Assembly: GCF_900128725.1 (NCBI RefSeq) | Contig: NZ_LT667500.1 | Coordinates: 186,001-250,000, forward strand | Direction: 5' to 3' | From: Buchnera aphidicola | Lineage (GTDB): Bacteria > Pseudomonadota > Gammaproteobacteria > Enterobacterales > Enterobacteriaceae | DNA length: 64,000 nucleotides | Part shown: one piece after another, positions 10,167 through 20,344 of the stretch | Layout: each line of letters opens with the position of its first letter | How positions within the stretch are numbered: position 1 is the first letter of the stretch | Notes under the pieces: generated by a model | Told to the model about the DNA's origin: nothing | The model's database searches: none | The model's input: the letters and a program-made list of their open reading frames with translations, nothing else | Translations under genes and position numbers: made by a program

Positions 10167-10871
10167 ATGATGAACCAGGAAAAATTAAGACAAGTTATTC
10201 TGGATATAGAAACAACAGGAATGAACCAACAAGGTTGCGTCTATTTAAATCATAAAGTTATTGAAATTGGTATAATTGAATTAGTTAATAGAAAATATAC
10301 TGGCAAATATTTACATTACTACTTAAATCCAGGTCGAACAGTTGATCCCGAGGCATATAAGATTCACGGAATTTCTGACAGTTTTTTACTACCAAAACCA
10401 ACTTTTCGCGACGTATGTGCTAATGTTATTAATTTTATTAATAATTCGGAAATTATTGTACATAATGCTGCTTTTGATATTAGTTTTTTAGATTATGAAT
10501 TAAGTTTTGTAGATAGTTTAAATAAAAATATTAGTCACCTCAGTATAATTACTGACACTTTAGTAATTGCTAGACAATTATTTCCGGGAAAAAAAAATTC
10601 TTTGGATGCACTATGCCGAAGATATAAAATATTTAATGTTAATAGAAAGTTTCATAGCGCTTTATTAGATGCTAAAATATTAATGAAAATATATTTATAT
10701 TTGACTAGTCGTCAAAATGAAATTGAATTTCAAGTTCATGAAAGCGTTTTAAATATAAAAACAATTAATAAAAAAAATATAAACACCAATACATCTTTAA
10801 AAATTACCTATGCTTCTCAGTCTGAGTGTACTAAACATAGTGAATACATGCAAAGGATTCAAAAAAAGTAA
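10167..10871 (+). CDS. dnaQ: DNA polymerase III epsilon subunit (3'-5' proofreading exonuclease)
   Basis: Proofreading subunit that associates with DnaE, 234 aa (E. coli 243). DEDDh motifs are intact: Exo I LDIETTGMN (D13, E15), Exo II in VHNAAFDISFLDYE, and Exo III HSALLDAKIL with its His and Asp. The C-terminal tail, which binds DnaE, is divergent and Lys/Asn rich. The double ATG at 10167/10170 leaves the start ambiguous by one codon. The E. coli order dnaQ then tRNA-Asp is kept, but the divergent partner rnhA is absent from the 267 bases upstream. Confidence 0.95.
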   Translation: MMNQEKLRQVILDIETTGMNQQGCVYLNHKVIEIGIIELVNRKYTGKYLHYYLNPGRTVDPEAYKIHGISDSFLLPKPTFRDVCANVINFINNSEIIVHNAAFDISFLDYELSFVDSLNKNISHLSIITDTLVIARQLFPGKKNSLDALCRRYKIFNVNRKFHSALLDAKILMKIYLYLTSRQNEIEFQVHESVLNIKTINKKNINTNTSLKITYASQSECTKHSEYMQRIQKK

Positions 10872-10971
10872 TTTTTAGCTATATTATTAATTATTAATTA
10901 TTAATGATTTATTGTTTGTCTTGACTATTATACAAAAAATATATAACATACAATTATTTAAAGATACTAAG

Positions 10972-11045
10972 GGTGCGGTAGTTCAGTCGGTTAGAATATC
11001 GGCCTGTCACGCCGGGGGTCGCGGGTTCGAATCCCGTCCGCACCG
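10972..11045 (+). tRNA. tRNA-Asp (anticodon GTC)
   Basis: A 74-base cloverleaf with acceptor GGTGCGG/CCGCACC, anticodon loop CTGTCAC, the G-rich variable region GGGGGTC and T-arm GCGGGTTCGAATCCCGT. Discriminator G at 11045, no encoded CCA. The acceptor stem differs from E. coli but is fully paired. It lies downstream of dnaQ as in E. coli. TTGACT at 10921 with TATAAC at 10942 could be its own promoter, though the 15-bp spacing is short. Confidence 0.97.
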
Positions 11046-11198
11046 AAAAGCTATTGATGATTAAACGTAGAATACTATTTTTTGCATAATTTTTATCAAA
11101 TTATCTAATAAAATAATTAGAATTGTATTTTTCGTTTCAAACAAAATGTTTTTATTAAACCATAATAATTATTTTTTTCTATTAAATATTTTTTACAG

Positions 11199-11204
11199 TA
11201 TAAT
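11199..11204 (+). promoter_or_regulatory. Candidate -10 element for grpE
   Basis: A perfect TATAAT in the context ACAGTATAATGCGG, 14 bases upstream of the grpE start. No good -35 hexamer sits 16-18 bases before it, and no heat-shock (sigma-32) -35 CTTGAAA is seen. Offered as a weak call because the region is A/T rich. Confidence 0.3.
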
Positions 11205-11218
11205 GCGGAAATATAATT

Positions 11219-11770
11219 ATGAACTGCGATGATATGATTAATAATTCAGTTGTGGATAAAAAAAAAAATAATTCCTTGAATAGTGAATTATTATTAGATG
11301 AATCACTTTTATTAGAAAAGAAAAAAACATTATTAGATTTAGAAAAAAAACTTTTAAATAAATCTAATAAATATAATGAAAATCTTTCTAAGTTAAAAGA
11401 AAGATTGCAAAAAAAAATCAATATTACTCACAACTTCTTTTTAGAAAAATATTTTTTATCTATTTTACCAATTGTGGATAGCATTGATTCAGCAGAAGAT
11501 TTATTAAATGATTCTTGTAATGATTACTCGGATATTTATGTCCAGATAAAAGATATTCAAAAAAATTTTTTATCAATTTTTACAAAATATCAAGTTTCAG
11601 TGATTAACTTAGTAAACATTTCATTTAATCCTGATATTCATCAAGCAATATCGATTGATTTTTCTAAAAAATATCCAAATAACTATATTTCCCGAATTAT
11701 TCAAAAAGGTTATTTGTTAAAAAATCGATTATTACGTCCGGCTTTGGTATCTGTATCTCAAATTAACTAA
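11219..11770 (+). CDS. grpE: Nucleotide exchange factor GrpE
   Basis: Co-chaperone that releases ADP from DnaK, 183 aa (E. coli 197). Seen: an acidic, low-complexity N-terminus, a long charged coiled coil (about residues 25-70, KKKTLLDLEKKLLNKSNKYN and onward), the four-helix region FLEKYFLSILPIVDSIDSAED, and the beta domain with FNPDIHQAI and the family signature GYLLKNRLLRPALVSVS. The N-terminal 30 residues are the least conserved, as in the family. It stands alone between tRNA-Asp and smpB, on the same strand as both. Confidence 0.93.
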   Translation: MNCDDMINNSVVDKKKNNSLNSELLLDESLLLEKKKTLLDLEKKLLNKSNKYNENLSKLKERLQKKINITHNFFLEKYFLSILPIVDSIDSAEDLLNDSCNDYSDIYVQIKDIQKNFLSIFTKYQVSVINLVNISFNPDIHQAISIDFSKKYPNNYISRIIQKGYLLKNRLLRPALVSVSQIN

Positions 11771-11853
11771 AATATATTTTATTTTATATTCTTTTAAAAA
11801 ATACACCCTGTGTTTAATAGATATATCTATACGTTTATTTTTTTTGAGGAAAA

Positions 11854-12338
11854 ATGTTGAATGATTATAAAAAAAAAAGTTCATTAAAAGTTTTATAAAC
11901 AAGAAAGCTAAATATAATTTTGATATTAAAAAAACTATTACTTCAGGAATTGTTTTAGAAGGATGGGAAGTAAAATCTATTCGTTCAGGCTTAGTTCAAA
12001 TTACACAAGGACATGTTATCTTTCAAAACCACGAAGCCTATTTAATAGGGGTAATATTTCAGCCTTTAATAACTGTTTCTGATTTATTCACTAGTCCGCC
12101 TGATCGAAAAAGAAAATTATTATTAAATAAAAAAGAAATTAATATGTTAGAAATATTTTGTAACAAAAAAAGATATACAATTATTCCAATTAAATTATTT
12201 TGGTTGCGTTCATGGTGTAAAATTATTTTAGGAATAGCAAAAGGAAAATCTAAAAGAGATAAGCGTTTAGATAAAAAAAATAATTCTTGGAAAATAGAAA
12301 AATCAAAAATAATACGCCGTATTTCTCTAAATAAATAA
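11854..12338 (+). pseudogene. smpB: tmRNA-binding protein SmpB, split by a one-base shift in a poly-A tract
   Basis: SmpB delivers tmRNA to stalled ribosomes. ATG 11854, preceded by GAGG at 11846, reads MLNDYKKK and stops at 11896-11898. The frame that begins after the A10 tract (11869-11878) reads FIKSFINKKAKYNFDIKKT, then SGIVLEGWEVKSIRSGLVQI, the SmpB signature, and continues without interruption through WLRSWCKIILGIAKGKSKRDKR to the stop at 12338. Eleven A residues in the mRNA would join the frames into a normal-length protein of about 161 aa. The downstream frame has no ATG before 12144. It is probably still made through transcriptional slippage; a true pseudogene is the alternative. Confidence 0.88.
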
Positions 12339-12381
12339 TTTAGAAGAAAACAAATTTTATATCTTAATTTATAAGGTTTTT

Positions 12382-12855
12382 ATGATTATGGTTTTAAACG
12401 ATCAGTATTGGATGAAAAAAGCATTAAAAAAAGCTTTTTATGGAAAAAAAAAAGGCGAAATACCGATCGGTTCTATTTTAGTAAAAAATAATTGTTTAAT
12501 TAGTGCATCGTGGAATTCTTGCATTTCTTTATTTGATGCTAGCGCTCATGCAGAAATTCTAGTGATGAGAAGGGCTGGAAAAAAATTAAAAAACTATAGA
12601 TTAAATAATACTGCTTTATATGTAACACACGAACCATGTTTTATGTGTTCTGATGCTATTATTAACGCTAGAATAGAAAAAGTTGTCTATGGTTCGTATA
12701 GTTTTAAAAAAAATAATTTTTCGTATTTCATGAATTTTTTATATAAGAATAATATCAAACATCATATCAAAGAAATAAAATCAGGTGTTTTATTTCATGA
12801 ATGCTCAAGTATATTAAATAATTTTTTTAAAGAAAAGAGACTTAAGTCAAAATAA
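12382..12855 (+). CDS. tadA: tRNA-specific adenosine deaminase
   Basis: Converts A34 to inosine in tRNA-Arg (ACG), an essential wobble modification. It is 157 aa. The zinc/catalytic motifs of the cytidine-deaminase fold are present: HAEILVMRRAG (zinc His and proton-shuttling Glu, near residues 57-59) and PCFMCSDAI (PCxxC). The substrate-contact stretch after it, INARIEKVVYGSY, is typical. The C-terminus is Lys rich and somewhat shorter than in E. coli. The start may be 12382 or the in-frame ATG two codons later. It converges on acpS, whose end is 13 bp away. Confidence 0.95.
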   Translation: MIMVLNDQYWMKKALKKAFYGKKKGEIPIGSILVKNNCLISASWNSCISLFDASAHAEILVMRRAGKKLKNYRLNNTALYVTHEPCFMCSDAIINARIEKVVYGSYSFKKNNFSYFMNFLYKNNIKHHIKEIKSGVLFHECSSILNNFFKEKRLKSK

Positions 12856-12868
12856 TAGTTTTTTTTAA

Positions 12869-13249
12869 TTACTTTTCTAGTATTACTATGGAATAGGCAT
12901 ATCTAGAGGAATCAGTAACACTTAAAAAAATTTTTTTTGCTTGGATTTTGTTGAACACTATTTCAGCATATCCAGACATATTAAGCGTTGGTTGTCCCGA
13001 TAAATAATGGATTACTTCGCAACTCTTTAAAAATATGTCTTTGTGTATTCCAATTCCCATAGCTTTTGCCGCTGCTTCTTTCGCAGTAAATCTTTTGGCT
13101 AAAAAAGCATCTTTTTGATCTGAACGAAAATATTCTTGTAACTCTCTTGTTGACAAAATTTTATTTGGTATTTTCATTCCGTGATTTAAAATTAATCTTT
13201 TAAAACGACTGATATCAACGATATCAGTTCCTAAACCTAATATAGACAT
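12869..13249 (-). CDS. acpS: Holo-[acyl-carrier-protein] synthase
   Basis: Transfers 4'-phosphopantetheine from CoA to the serine of ACP, needed for fatty-acid synthesis. It is 126 aa, the E. coli length. Seen: GLGTDIVDISRF with the Mg-binding Asp near residue 9, and FTAKEAAAKAMGIGI with the second metal Glu near residue 58. It follows era by 23 bp and is the last gene of the lepA-lepB-rnc-era-acpS string; recO and pdxJ, which lie between era and acpS in E. coli, have been deleted. Functionally it pairs with fabI, about 6 kb away. Confidence 0.95.
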   Translation of the reverse strand: MSILGLGTDIVDISRFKRLILNHGMKIPNKILSTRELQEYFRSDQKDAFLAKRFTAKEAAAKAMGIGIHKDIFLKSCEVIHYLSGQPTLNMSGYAEIVFNKIQAKKIFLSVTDSSRYAYSIVILEK

Positions 13250-13272
13250 ATATTTTTCCTATTTTTTTTATT

Positions 13273-14130
13273 TCAATGTGCGTGAATTTTTTTAATTGTA
13301 ACTTGTATTTTTAAATCAATTTTATTTTTTAAAAATTTTTGTATCTTTATTTTTGAATAATCAATACATTGCTGAATTTTTTTTCCATTGCTTCCAATGA
13401 TAATTTTTTTATGCCTGTGATTCTTTGTTTTCACTATACCCAGAATAGTATATTTTTTTTTATCATCTTGATAAAAATTTATAACGGATATCGAAAAAGA
13501 GTACGTTAATTCTTTGTTAAGTAAATTAATTAAAGTTTCTCTTATTATTTCTTCTACTAAAAATTTAGTAGTACAAGTTGTTTTTTGATAAGCTGGGTAC
13601 TTATGAGCCCGTTCAGGCAATAATGTATTTATATAGTTTAGCAAATTTTCTACCAATACATTCTTTTTAGCCGAAATCAAAAAAATTTCTTTATTAGGTA
13701 TTAGCGTATTCATCTTTAAAAGAAACGGCAGTAATAGCTTTTTATTTTTGACTAAATCAATTTTATTAATAGCTAAAATATATTTAATTTTTTGTTTTTG
13801 AATATATTCTAATAATTTATTTTCTTGCTGAGTCCAAATAAAACTAGTGATTAAAAAAATTATTATATTAGTTTCATTAATTAAATTAAATGTATTGCTT
13901 AATTTTTTTTTGTCAATATTATTGTATCTGCACTGTAATCCCGGCGAATCAATTAGTTCATATTGAATATTTTTTAATGTATAAATACCAGTAATATGAT
14001 TTTGTGTAGTATGGACTTTGTGTGAAACGATAGACAGTTTAGATTTAATGAACTTATTGAATAAAGTAGATTTACCTACATTTGTTCGACCGACTATAAT
14101 AATTTTTCCAAACACAGTTTTTTTTTTCAT
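13273..14130 (-). CDS. era: GTPase Era, 16S rRNA maturation factor
   Basis: Ras-like GTPase that binds the 3' end of 16S rRNA during 30S assembly. It is 285 aa (E. coli 301). GTPase motifs: G1 GRTNVGKST, G3 DSPG, G4 NKID, and the G5-like ISAKK. The C-terminal KH domain keeps KKIIIGSNGKKI, the GxxG RNA-binding loop, followed by a shortened tail. It starts 7 bp after the rnc stop, the conserved rnc-era operon. The 16S gene in this window keeps its usual 3' end (GATCACCTCCTTA), the Era target. Confidence 0.95.
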   Translation of the reverse strand: MKKKTVFGKIIIVGRTNVGKSTLFNKFIKSKLSIVSHKVHTTQNHITGIYTLKNIQYELIDSPGLQCRYNNIDKKKLSNTFNLINETNIIIFLITSFIWTQQENKLLEYIQKQKIKYILAINKIDLVKNKKLLLPFLLKMNTLIPNKEIFLISAKKNVLVENLLNYINTLLPERAHKYPAYQKTTCTTKFLVEEIIRETLINLLNKELTYSFSISVINFYQDDKKKYTILGIVKTKNHRHKKIIIGSNGKKIQQCIDYSKIKIQKFLKNKIDLKIQVTIKKIHAH

Positions 14131-14137
14131 ATTACTT

Positions 14138-14818
14138 TTATTCTACCTCTAGCCTAATCAATGCGTTTTGAGCAGCATCTTGTTCGGCTTTTCTTCGGCT
14201 AGCCCCAATGCCAATTAACATTTCTGGTAAACCATTTATTTTACAATAAATTGTAAAAATTTGGTTATGAGCTGCGCCATATATTTGTCCGATATTGTAT
14301 ATAGGTAATGGAAAGTGTTTAGATTGTAAATATTCCTGTAGCCTCGTTTTAGGATCTTTTTTTGTTCCTACTGGATTCATTTTTTTAAATCTCGTTTTAT
14401 ACCATTGTAATACTATTCTTTCAACAGTATAAATATTACTATCTAAAAATATACTGGCGATAATGGCTTCAATAGTATTAGCGAGTATAGATTCTCGCTT
14501 AAATCCCCCGCTTTTTTTTTCTCCCTGTCCTAATTTTAAGTATTTTCCAAGAGAAAATTCAGATGCTATTGCTGCCAGGGTATTTCCGCGCACTAGAGTA
14601 GCGCGCATGCGACTCATTCCTCCTTCATTTAATTGAGGAAAATGATGATATAATGCTTTTGCTATAACAAAACTAAGAATAGAATCACCTAAAAATTCTA
14701 GTCTTTCGTTGTGTTTAATGCTAGCGCTTCTATGCGTTAGGGCATGCGTCAATAATGACGCGTTAGTAAAAGCATAACCGAGAAATTTTTGTAGTTTGTT
14801 TATTACTATTGGATTCAT
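14138..14818 (-). CDS. rnc: Ribonuclease III
   Basis: Double-strand-specific endonuclease that processes rRNA precursors. It is 226 aa, identical in length to E. coli. The signature [12 protein letters not shown] places E38, E41 and D45 at the same positions, and [13 protein letters not shown] carries the second catalytic Glu near 117. The C-terminal dsRBD is complete ([11 protein letters not shown] to [14 protein letters not shown]). It is immediately upstream of era. Its likely local substrate is the stem made by 8022-8053 and 9691-9722. Confidence 0.96.
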   Translation of the reverse strand: MNPIVINKLQKFLGYAFTNASLLTHALTHRSASIKHNERLEFLGDSILSFVIAKALYHHFPQLNEGGMSRMRATLVRGNTLAAIASEFSLGKYLKLGQGEKKSGGFKRESILANTIEAIIASIFLDSNIYTVERIVLQWYKTRFKKMNPVGTKKDPKTRLQEYLQSKHFPLPIYNIGQIYGAAHNQIFTIYCKINGLPEMLIGIGASRRKAEQDAAQNALIRLEVE

Positions 14819-14899
14819 AATGCACCAGTTAAAAATTAGATGAATAAGATATTTTATTTTTTAAATTAAATTGTCGGAACAAAAAAATATTACAGCGCT

Positions 14900-15790
14900 C
14901 TATAAAATATTTTTAAACATTCTATTCCAGCGTATGCTTAAAAGCCAAGGTGCATGATCGTAATTAAAGCTAAACCATACATACTTTGCTTTTCCTAAAA
15001 TGTTCTCTCTAGAAATTAATCCCCATTGCCTGCTATCTGAACTACAATCTCTATTATCTCCTACAACAAAATATTTATTTTCCGGAATTGTCCATTCTAA
15101 TGTTTGTAAATGATTTTCTTCCTCATTACTAGAAATATAATTTTTCATACCATGTACTACTTGCATATAATATACATTCTTAATATTGTTTTCTGTGCGT
15201 TTTTCTGATGCTTTACCGCGATGCATATGGATTGAATGTAAGGTTATTTGTGATTTTTTACTTTCATTAAGAGTACTTAAAGATTTTTTTTCTTCTTGTT
15301 TTTGAGGATTAGATATATTTTTATTATATTTATTTTTTCTCATAACTGTTAATATTTTGCTCCATGGATCATAAGAAATGGTATCTCCAGGCATTCCGAT
15401 AATGCGTTTAACATAACTTAGTCGTGTATCTTTAGAGCCTTTAAAAACTACAATATCGTTACGAGCTGGTTGATAGCTAGTTCTCCAAGTCTTATTCATT
15501 ATTTGTTTAGGATCAACAAATAATTTTTGCACCAGCACACAGTCTCCAGTTAATAATGTTGGTTCCATAGAATTAGAGGCAATAATGAATGATTCAAATA
15601 CGAATAAGCGCATACCGGTGATAAAAATTAAGATTGGAAAATTGCTTGCTAACGATCTAGTCCATGTGTTGGTACAAATAGCTTTTTTCTTGAAAAAATA
15701 ACAATAACAATCTTGAATATGATTAAATAACCAAAATAAACTTGTAATTCCTGTTAAAAGCACTAATGTATACGTCGTATATAATCTCAT
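14900..15790 (-). CDS. lepB: Signal peptidase I
   Basis: Inner-membrane leader peptidase that cleaves signal peptides of exported proteins. It is 296 aa (E. coli 324). Two hydrophobic segments (about residues 5-25 and 50-70) are followed by the periplasmic catalytic domain: box B SNSMEPTLLTGD with nucleophile Ser74, box D YVKRIIGMPGD with general-base Lys128, and box E GDNRDCSSDSRQWG. Between boxes D and E the insert is Lys/Ser rich and divergent. It lies between lepA (24 bp upstream) and rnc, as in E. coli. Function looks intact. Confidence 0.94.
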   Translation of the reverse strand: MRLYTTYTLVLLTGITSLFWLFNHIQDCYCYFFKKKAICTNTWTRSLASNFPILIFITGMRLFVFESFIIASNSMEPTLLTGDCVLVQKLFVDPKQIMNKTWRTSYQPARNDIVVFKGSKDTRLSYVKRIIGMPGDTISYDPWSKILTVMRKNKYNKNISNPQKQEEKKSLSTLNESKKSQITLHSIHMHRGKASEKRTENNIKNVYYMQVVHGMKNYISSNEEENHLQTLEWTIPENKYFVVGDNRDCSSDSRQWGLISRENILGKAKYVWFSFNYDHAPWLLSIRWNRMFKNIL

Positions 15791-15814
15791 GTGAGTTAAA
15801 GTTCCTTATAATAA

Positions 15815-17605
15815 CTAATCTATTTTTAAAATTGAAAAAAATATTTCTTGAGGAATCGATACTTTTCCAATAATCTTCATTCTTTTTTTTCCCTTTTTCT
15901 GTTTTTGTAATAATTTTTTTTTTCGACTAATATCCCCTCCATAACATTTTGATAATACATTTTTTCTTAACTGTTGTATATTCGCTCTGGCTATAATATT
16001 ATTTTCAATAGAGGCTTGTATTGGTACATTAAATTGATGCCTAGGAATCATTTGTGCAATTTTTTCTATTATTCGCCTAGAATATTGTATGGCATATTTT
16101 CTATAACATATAAAAGTTAATGCGTCAATTTTGTTTTTATTAACTAATATATCAATTTTAACTAAATCACTAGCTTTAAAACCTATAAAGTTATATTCTA
16201 GCGATGCGTATCCGCTGGAAATAGATTTTAATTGATCAAAAAAATTTGAAATTACTTCTGATAATGGTATTTCATATTGAATAATAGTTTTATTAACATG
16301 ATATGTTAAGTTTTTTTGAAAACCTCTTTTTTTAATACATAAATTTATAATTTCTCCTATATATTTTGTAGGTGTTAAAATATTACACAAAGCTACAGGC
16401 TCTCTGATTTCAGAAATTAAATTTGCAGGAGGAAATTTTGCTGGATTTTCTAAATAAATTTTTTGCTTTTTTTTATTAAGTATAATTTCATATACTACTG
16501 TTGGAGTAGTTAAGATGATATCTATGTTGTACTCTCTCTCTAGCCGTGATTGGATAATTTCCATGTGTAATAACCCCAAAAAACCACATCTAAATCCAAA
16601 TCCAAGCGCTTGAGAAGTTTCTGGTTCGTAAAACAAAGAAGAATCATTTAATTTTAACTTATTTAAAGCTTGTTTAAATTGATTATATTGATTATTTTGC
16701 ATTGGAAACAAACCAGCATAAATTTTTGGTTTAATTTTTTGAAAACCCGGCAAAGCCAAAGAAGACGGGTTTATTAATGACGTAATGGTTTCACCCACTA
16801 ATGCCGAATGTATATTTTTAATTCCGCAAATTAACCAACCAACTTCTCCACAGAATAATGCTGTTTTTACATGTCGCTTAGGAGTAAAAATGCCTAATTG
16901 TTCAACTTGATAAACTTTTTTAGTCCTCATTATTACAATTTTATCTTTTATTTTTATAGATCCGTTTTTTACTCTTATTAAAGATACTACGCCTAAATAT
17001 TTATCAAACCAAGAATCAATGATTAAAGCCTGTAAAGGATTACTGCTACTTCCTTCCGGAGACGGAATAATAGTTATAATTTTTTCCAATAATTGTGATA
17101 TTCCTTCACCTGTTTTTGCAGAACATCGAACAGCATTTTGTGTTGAAATACCAATAATATTTTCTATATCATGGCATACTTGGCCCGGAGATGCATTAGG
17201 CAAATCAATTTTATTAACAACAGGTAAAATAACCAAATTCATTTTTACAGCGCTACGGCAATTAGCAACTGTCTGCGCTTGTACGCTTTGAGTAGCGTCT
17301 ATTACTAATAAAGCTCCTTCGCATGCAGATAATGAACGTGAAACTTCGTAAGCAAAATTAACATGACCTGGTGTATCAATAAAATTCAAGTAAAAATTTT
17401 TTCCTGCCTTGGAACGGTATTTAATTGTTACGCTTTGCGCCTTAATGGTAATGCCTCGTTCTCGCTCCAGATCCATAGTATCTAGCACTTGATTTGACAT
17501 TTCTCTTACAGACAAACCTCCGCATGTCTGTATTAGTCTATCAGATAAAGTTGATTTGCCATGATCTATATGAGCAATAATAGAAAAATTTCTTATATAT
17601 TTCAT
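15815..17605 (-). CDS. lepA: Elongation factor 4 (LepA), ribosomal back-translocase GTPase
   Basis: Translational GTPase of 596 aa (E. coli 599). Motifs in order: G1 [10 protein letters not shown] (residues 11-20), G2 RGITIKAQ, G3 DTPGHVNF, G4 NKIDLP, then EF-G-like domains and the LepA-specific C-terminal domain with [26 protein letters not shown], where the KCYGGD signature is diagnostic. First gene of the lepA-lepB-rnc-era-acpS string. No damage seen. A 90-codon plus-strand frame inside it is only a shadow. Confidence 0.97.
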   Translation of the reverse strand: MKYIRNFSIIAHIDHGKSTLSDRLIQTCGGLSVREMSNQVLDTMDLERERGITIKAQSVTIKYRSKAGKNFYLNFIDTPGHVNFAYEVSRSLSACEGALLVIDATQSVQAQTVANCRSAVKMNLVILPVVNKIDLPNASPGQVCHDIENIIGISTQNAVRCSAKTGEGISQLLEKIITIIPSPEGSSSNPLQALIIDSWFDKYLGVVSLIRVKNGSIKIKDKIVIMRTKKVYQVEQLGIFTPKRHVKTALFCGEVGWLICGIKNIHSALVGETITSLINPSSLALPGFQKIKPKIYAGLFPMQNNQYNQFKQALNKLKLNDSSLFYEPETSQALGFGFRCGFLGLLHMEIIQSRLEREYNIDIILTTPTVVYEIILNKKKQKIYLENPAKFPPANLISEIREPVALCNILTPTKYIGEIINLCIKKRGFQKNLTYHVNKTIIQYEIPLSEVISNFFDQLKSISSGYASLEYNFIGFKASDLVKIDILVNKNKIDALTFICYRKYAIQYSRRIIEKIAQMIPRHQFNVPIQASIENNIIARANIQQLRKNVLSKCYGGDISRKKKLLQKQKKGKKRMKIIGKVSIPQEIFFSILKID

Positions 17606-17921
17606 TATATCAATAATATACCCGGAGTTTTAATTTAAATTTAATCATTTCTGATATTTAAATGATGATCAATTTTATTCATTGAAAATATAATCTAGCA
17701 GTTTTAATAAAAATATTTATAATTATAATATACATGTTTATATATAATATATATATTATAATTAGAAATAAATAAAAATTTTTATTTATTTTATTTATTT
17801 GTCTAAAAATAATTTTTTTAAGTCAACATTATAGCTAATATAGAGTTGATTATGTATGGTACTATACAAGTCTTGCTATGTTATATTAATAAATCAACAA
17901 AAGGTATTTATAAAATAACAA
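17606..17921. other. Intergenic region between lepA and mnmA
   Basis: About 315 bases between divergent starts, nearly pure A/T with long alternating AT runs (around 17730-17760). No reading frame, RNA gene or homologous remnant recognised. It should hold the promoters for lepA (minus) and mnmA (plus), but no hexamer pair stands out from background. Confidence 0.5.
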
Positions 17922-19025
17922 ATGTATGAAAAAAAAAAAGTAATATTAGCAATGTCAGGAGGAGTAGACTCATCTGTGTCAGCATGGCTGTTATTAAAAA
18001 AGGGATATGCTGTAGAGGGTTTATTTATGAAGAATTGGGATGAAGACGATTCTGAAAATTATTGTTCTGCAAAAATTGACTATAAGGATGCTCAATCAGT
18101 ATGTAAAAAATTAGGTATTGCGCTGCATTCAATTAATTTTTCTATGGAATATTGGGAGCAAGTATTCAAGAAATTTATTGCAGGATACAAAAAAGGAGAT
18201 ACACCTAATCCCGATATTTTATGTAATAAAATGATAAAATTTAAATTATGTTTTAATTTTGCATTAAAACATTTACAATCTGATTATTTTGCTACAGGAC
18301 ATTATGCTTCAATCAAAAAACATAAAAAAAAATACTTTTTATATAAAGCTGCAGACCTACAAAAAGACCAAAGTTATTTTTTATATACGCTGACATCAAG
18401 GATTTTATCAAAAGTTTTATTTCCGTTATCTCAAATAAAAAAAATACAGACACGTAGAATTGCTAAAAAAATACAATTATGCGTATATAAGAAAAAAGAT
18501 TCTACAGGTATTTGTTTTATTCAACCTAAAAAATTTAATTCATTTTTAAACAAATATATCCCATATAAAATAGGAAGAATATTAACAATGTCTGGAGAGT
18601 TTTTGGGTGTACATCTTGGATATGCATATTATACTATTGGTCAAAGAAAAGGATTAAATATTGGAGGAAAAAAAAATAAGAATATGTATCCTTGGTACGT
18701 AGTAAAAAAGGATATTAATACAAATACTATTTTTGCAGTACAAGGATCTAGAAACCCATATTTATTATCGTTTGGCTTTTTTACAAAAAAAATTCATTGG
18801 ATTAATTTAATTTTCAATCATTCTTTTTTAACGTGTACAGTAAAAATGAAATATCGACAAGAACCTGTATTGTGTCAAATAATTTTAGATAAAAAGCACT
18901 CTAGTCAAGTACTGTTTAAAGAACCAAGCGTATTCGTTACAGCCGGTCAGTCTGCCGTTTTTTATCATCATGAACAATGTTTAGGGGGAGCCATTATAAA
19001 AAAGAGTATAGCGTATTTACCGTAA
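17922..19025 (+). CDS. mnmA: tRNA 2-thiouridylase MnmA
   Basis: Introduces the 2-thio group at U34 of tRNA-Lys, -Glu and -Gln. It is 367 aa (E. coli 368). Seen: PP-loop [15 protein letters not shown] near residues 10-24 that binds ATP, the first catalytic cysteine in [12 protein letters not shown], and the second in STGICFIQ. The conserved [15 protein letters not shown] stretch closes the beta-barrel domain. It is a single gene unit between the lepA promoter region and fabI. The start ATG 17922 leaves the standard short N-terminus. Confidence 0.96.
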   Translation: MYEKKKVILAMSGGVDSSVSAWLLLKKGYAVEGLFMKNWDEDDSENYCSAKIDYKDAQSVCKKLGIALHSINFSMEYWEQVFKKFIAGYKKGDTPNPDILCNKMIKFKLCFNFALKHLQSDYFATGHYASIKKHKKKYFLYKAADLQKDQSYFLYTLTSRILSKVLFPLSQIKKIQTRRIAKKIQLCVYKKKDSTGICFIQPKKFNSFLNKYIPYKIGRILTMSGEFLGVHLGYAYYTIGQRKGLNIGGKKNKNMYPWYVVKKDINTNTIFAVQGSRNPYLLSFGFFTKKIHWINLIFNHSFLTCTVKMKYRQEPVLCQIILDKKHSSQVLFKEPSVFVTAGQSAVFYHHEQCLGGAIIKKSIAYLP

Positions 19026-19259
19026 TTAAGAATTTTATATAAATCTAAATCTTAAACTGTTTTAGTGGTGGAGATGTAGTTATTATTTTTACAATACAGC
19101 TATCATAATTTATGATGAATTCATTTTTTTATAATTTTAATATCTTTAAGTTATGTATATAGAATACACGATAGAAATATAGTGATATATAAAAATTGGT
19201 TTCTAAATTTTCTTAATGATACATTTTTATTTCTGCTTATATAAGGTATATTGTATCAA

Positions 19260-20024
19260 ATGACTTTTTTAACAAATAAAAAAATTTTAATTTTCGGCAT
19301 TAAAAACAATTTTTCTATTGCTTACGGAATAGCATTATCCATGTATCAACAAAACGCTAATTTAGCTTTTGTGTATCATAATAAAAAATCAAAAAAAAAC
19401 ATTGCGCAACTAGCAAGCCAAGTTCGATCTAAAATAATTTTATATTGTGATATAAATTCAGATAATTCAATCAATCATTTGTTCAAACATTTGTCGGAAC
19501 TATGGGGCACATTTGACGGAATTGTCCACTCGATAGCATATACGCCAACGCTACAATTACATCATGACTACCTTGATATCATCAATCGTAAAGACTTTTT
19601 AAACGCCCACGAAACTAATTCTTTTAGCCTGGTGGCCTTAGTAAAGGCTGCTAAAGATTTTTTGAATCAAAATTCTTCTATTGTTACTATATCATATATC
19701 GGAGCCATTAAATATGTTCCTTATTATAACATAATGGGAATTGTAAAAGCATCTTTAGAATCCAACGTAAGATATTTAGCTTTTTCAATGGGAAAAAAAA
19801 AAATAAGAGTTAATGCCATTTCTGCCGGAGCTATCAAAACAACTTCTTCATATGGTATAAAAAGTTTTTATAAAATATTAGTTTCCGATAAAAAAAAATC
19901 TCCTTTAAATAAAACTATTACTAGTCAAGAAATTGGTAATGTAGCAGCATTTTTGTGTTCTAACTTATCTAGCGGGATAACGGGTCAAGTAATATTTGTA
20001 GATGCAGGAATCAATATCGCATAA
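19260..20024 (+). CDS. fabI: Enoyl-[acyl-carrier-protein] reductase (NADH)
   Basis: Catalyses the last step of each fatty-acid elongation cycle. From ATG 19260 the protein is 254 aa and begins MTFLTNKKILIFG, lining up with E. coli MGFLSGKRILVTG; the TTG three codons upstream is not needed. Catalytic Tyr156 and Lys163 occur in YYNIMGIVKAS at exactly the E. coli numbers; SYIGA holds Tyr146. The cofactor-binding glycine stretch is altered (FGIKNNFSIAYGIAL) but keeps the SIAYGIA helix. It ends ...GINIA, shorter than E. coli. The neighbour rnb follows as in the E. coli fabI-rnb region. Confidence 0.95.
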   Translation: MTFLTNKKILIFGIKNNFSIAYGIALSMYQQNANLAFVYHNKKSKKNIAQLASQVRSKIILYCDINSDNSINHLFKHLSELWGTFDGIVHSIAYTPTLQLHHDYLDIINRKDFLNAHETNSFSLVALVKAAKDFLNQNSSIVTISYIGAIKYVPYYNIMGIVKASLESNVRYLAFSMGKKKIRVNAISAGAIKTTSSYGIKSFYKILVSDKKKSPLNKTITSQEIGNVAAFLCSNLSSGITGQVIFVDAGINIA

Positions 20025-20344
20025 GGATTTTGCTAAAATAGACTATATACACGACAAGTTTATTTTATGAGCATATTTAGTTATTTTAATTAATTAAAGA
20101 AACGTATATTTTATATAGGGTATGTGTTTACACAAATAAAAATTCATATTTTAAAATACAAATAGTATACTATTATATAATATAAATACAAATGTATATT
20201 TTAATAATATATTAGCGTCATTAACAAATATATTTTTATCAAAATAAAAAATTTATTTTTTAAAATAATAGCGCATGAACACTTCTATTTTATTTTATTT
20301 TTATGTTTTCTTAATAGCGTTAAAGATAATTAGGTTATGAAATT
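20025..20344. other. Intergenic region between fabI and rnb
   Basis: 320 bases, over 80% A/T, with no reading frame of note and no recognisable remnant of yciW, which separates fabI and rnb in E. coli. Nothing is called here beyond an unresolvable rnb promoter. Confidence 0.5.

Noticed and set aside
11182..11421. 79-codon minus-strand frame across the grpE start
   Set aside because: Phe/Ser-rich shadow of the Lys/Asn-rich grpE 5' end; typical antisense of poly-A codons.
12144..12338. 64-codon frame as an independent small gene
   Set aside because: It is the C-terminal half of SmpB; the upstream codons in the same frame continue the SmpB match back to the A10 tract.
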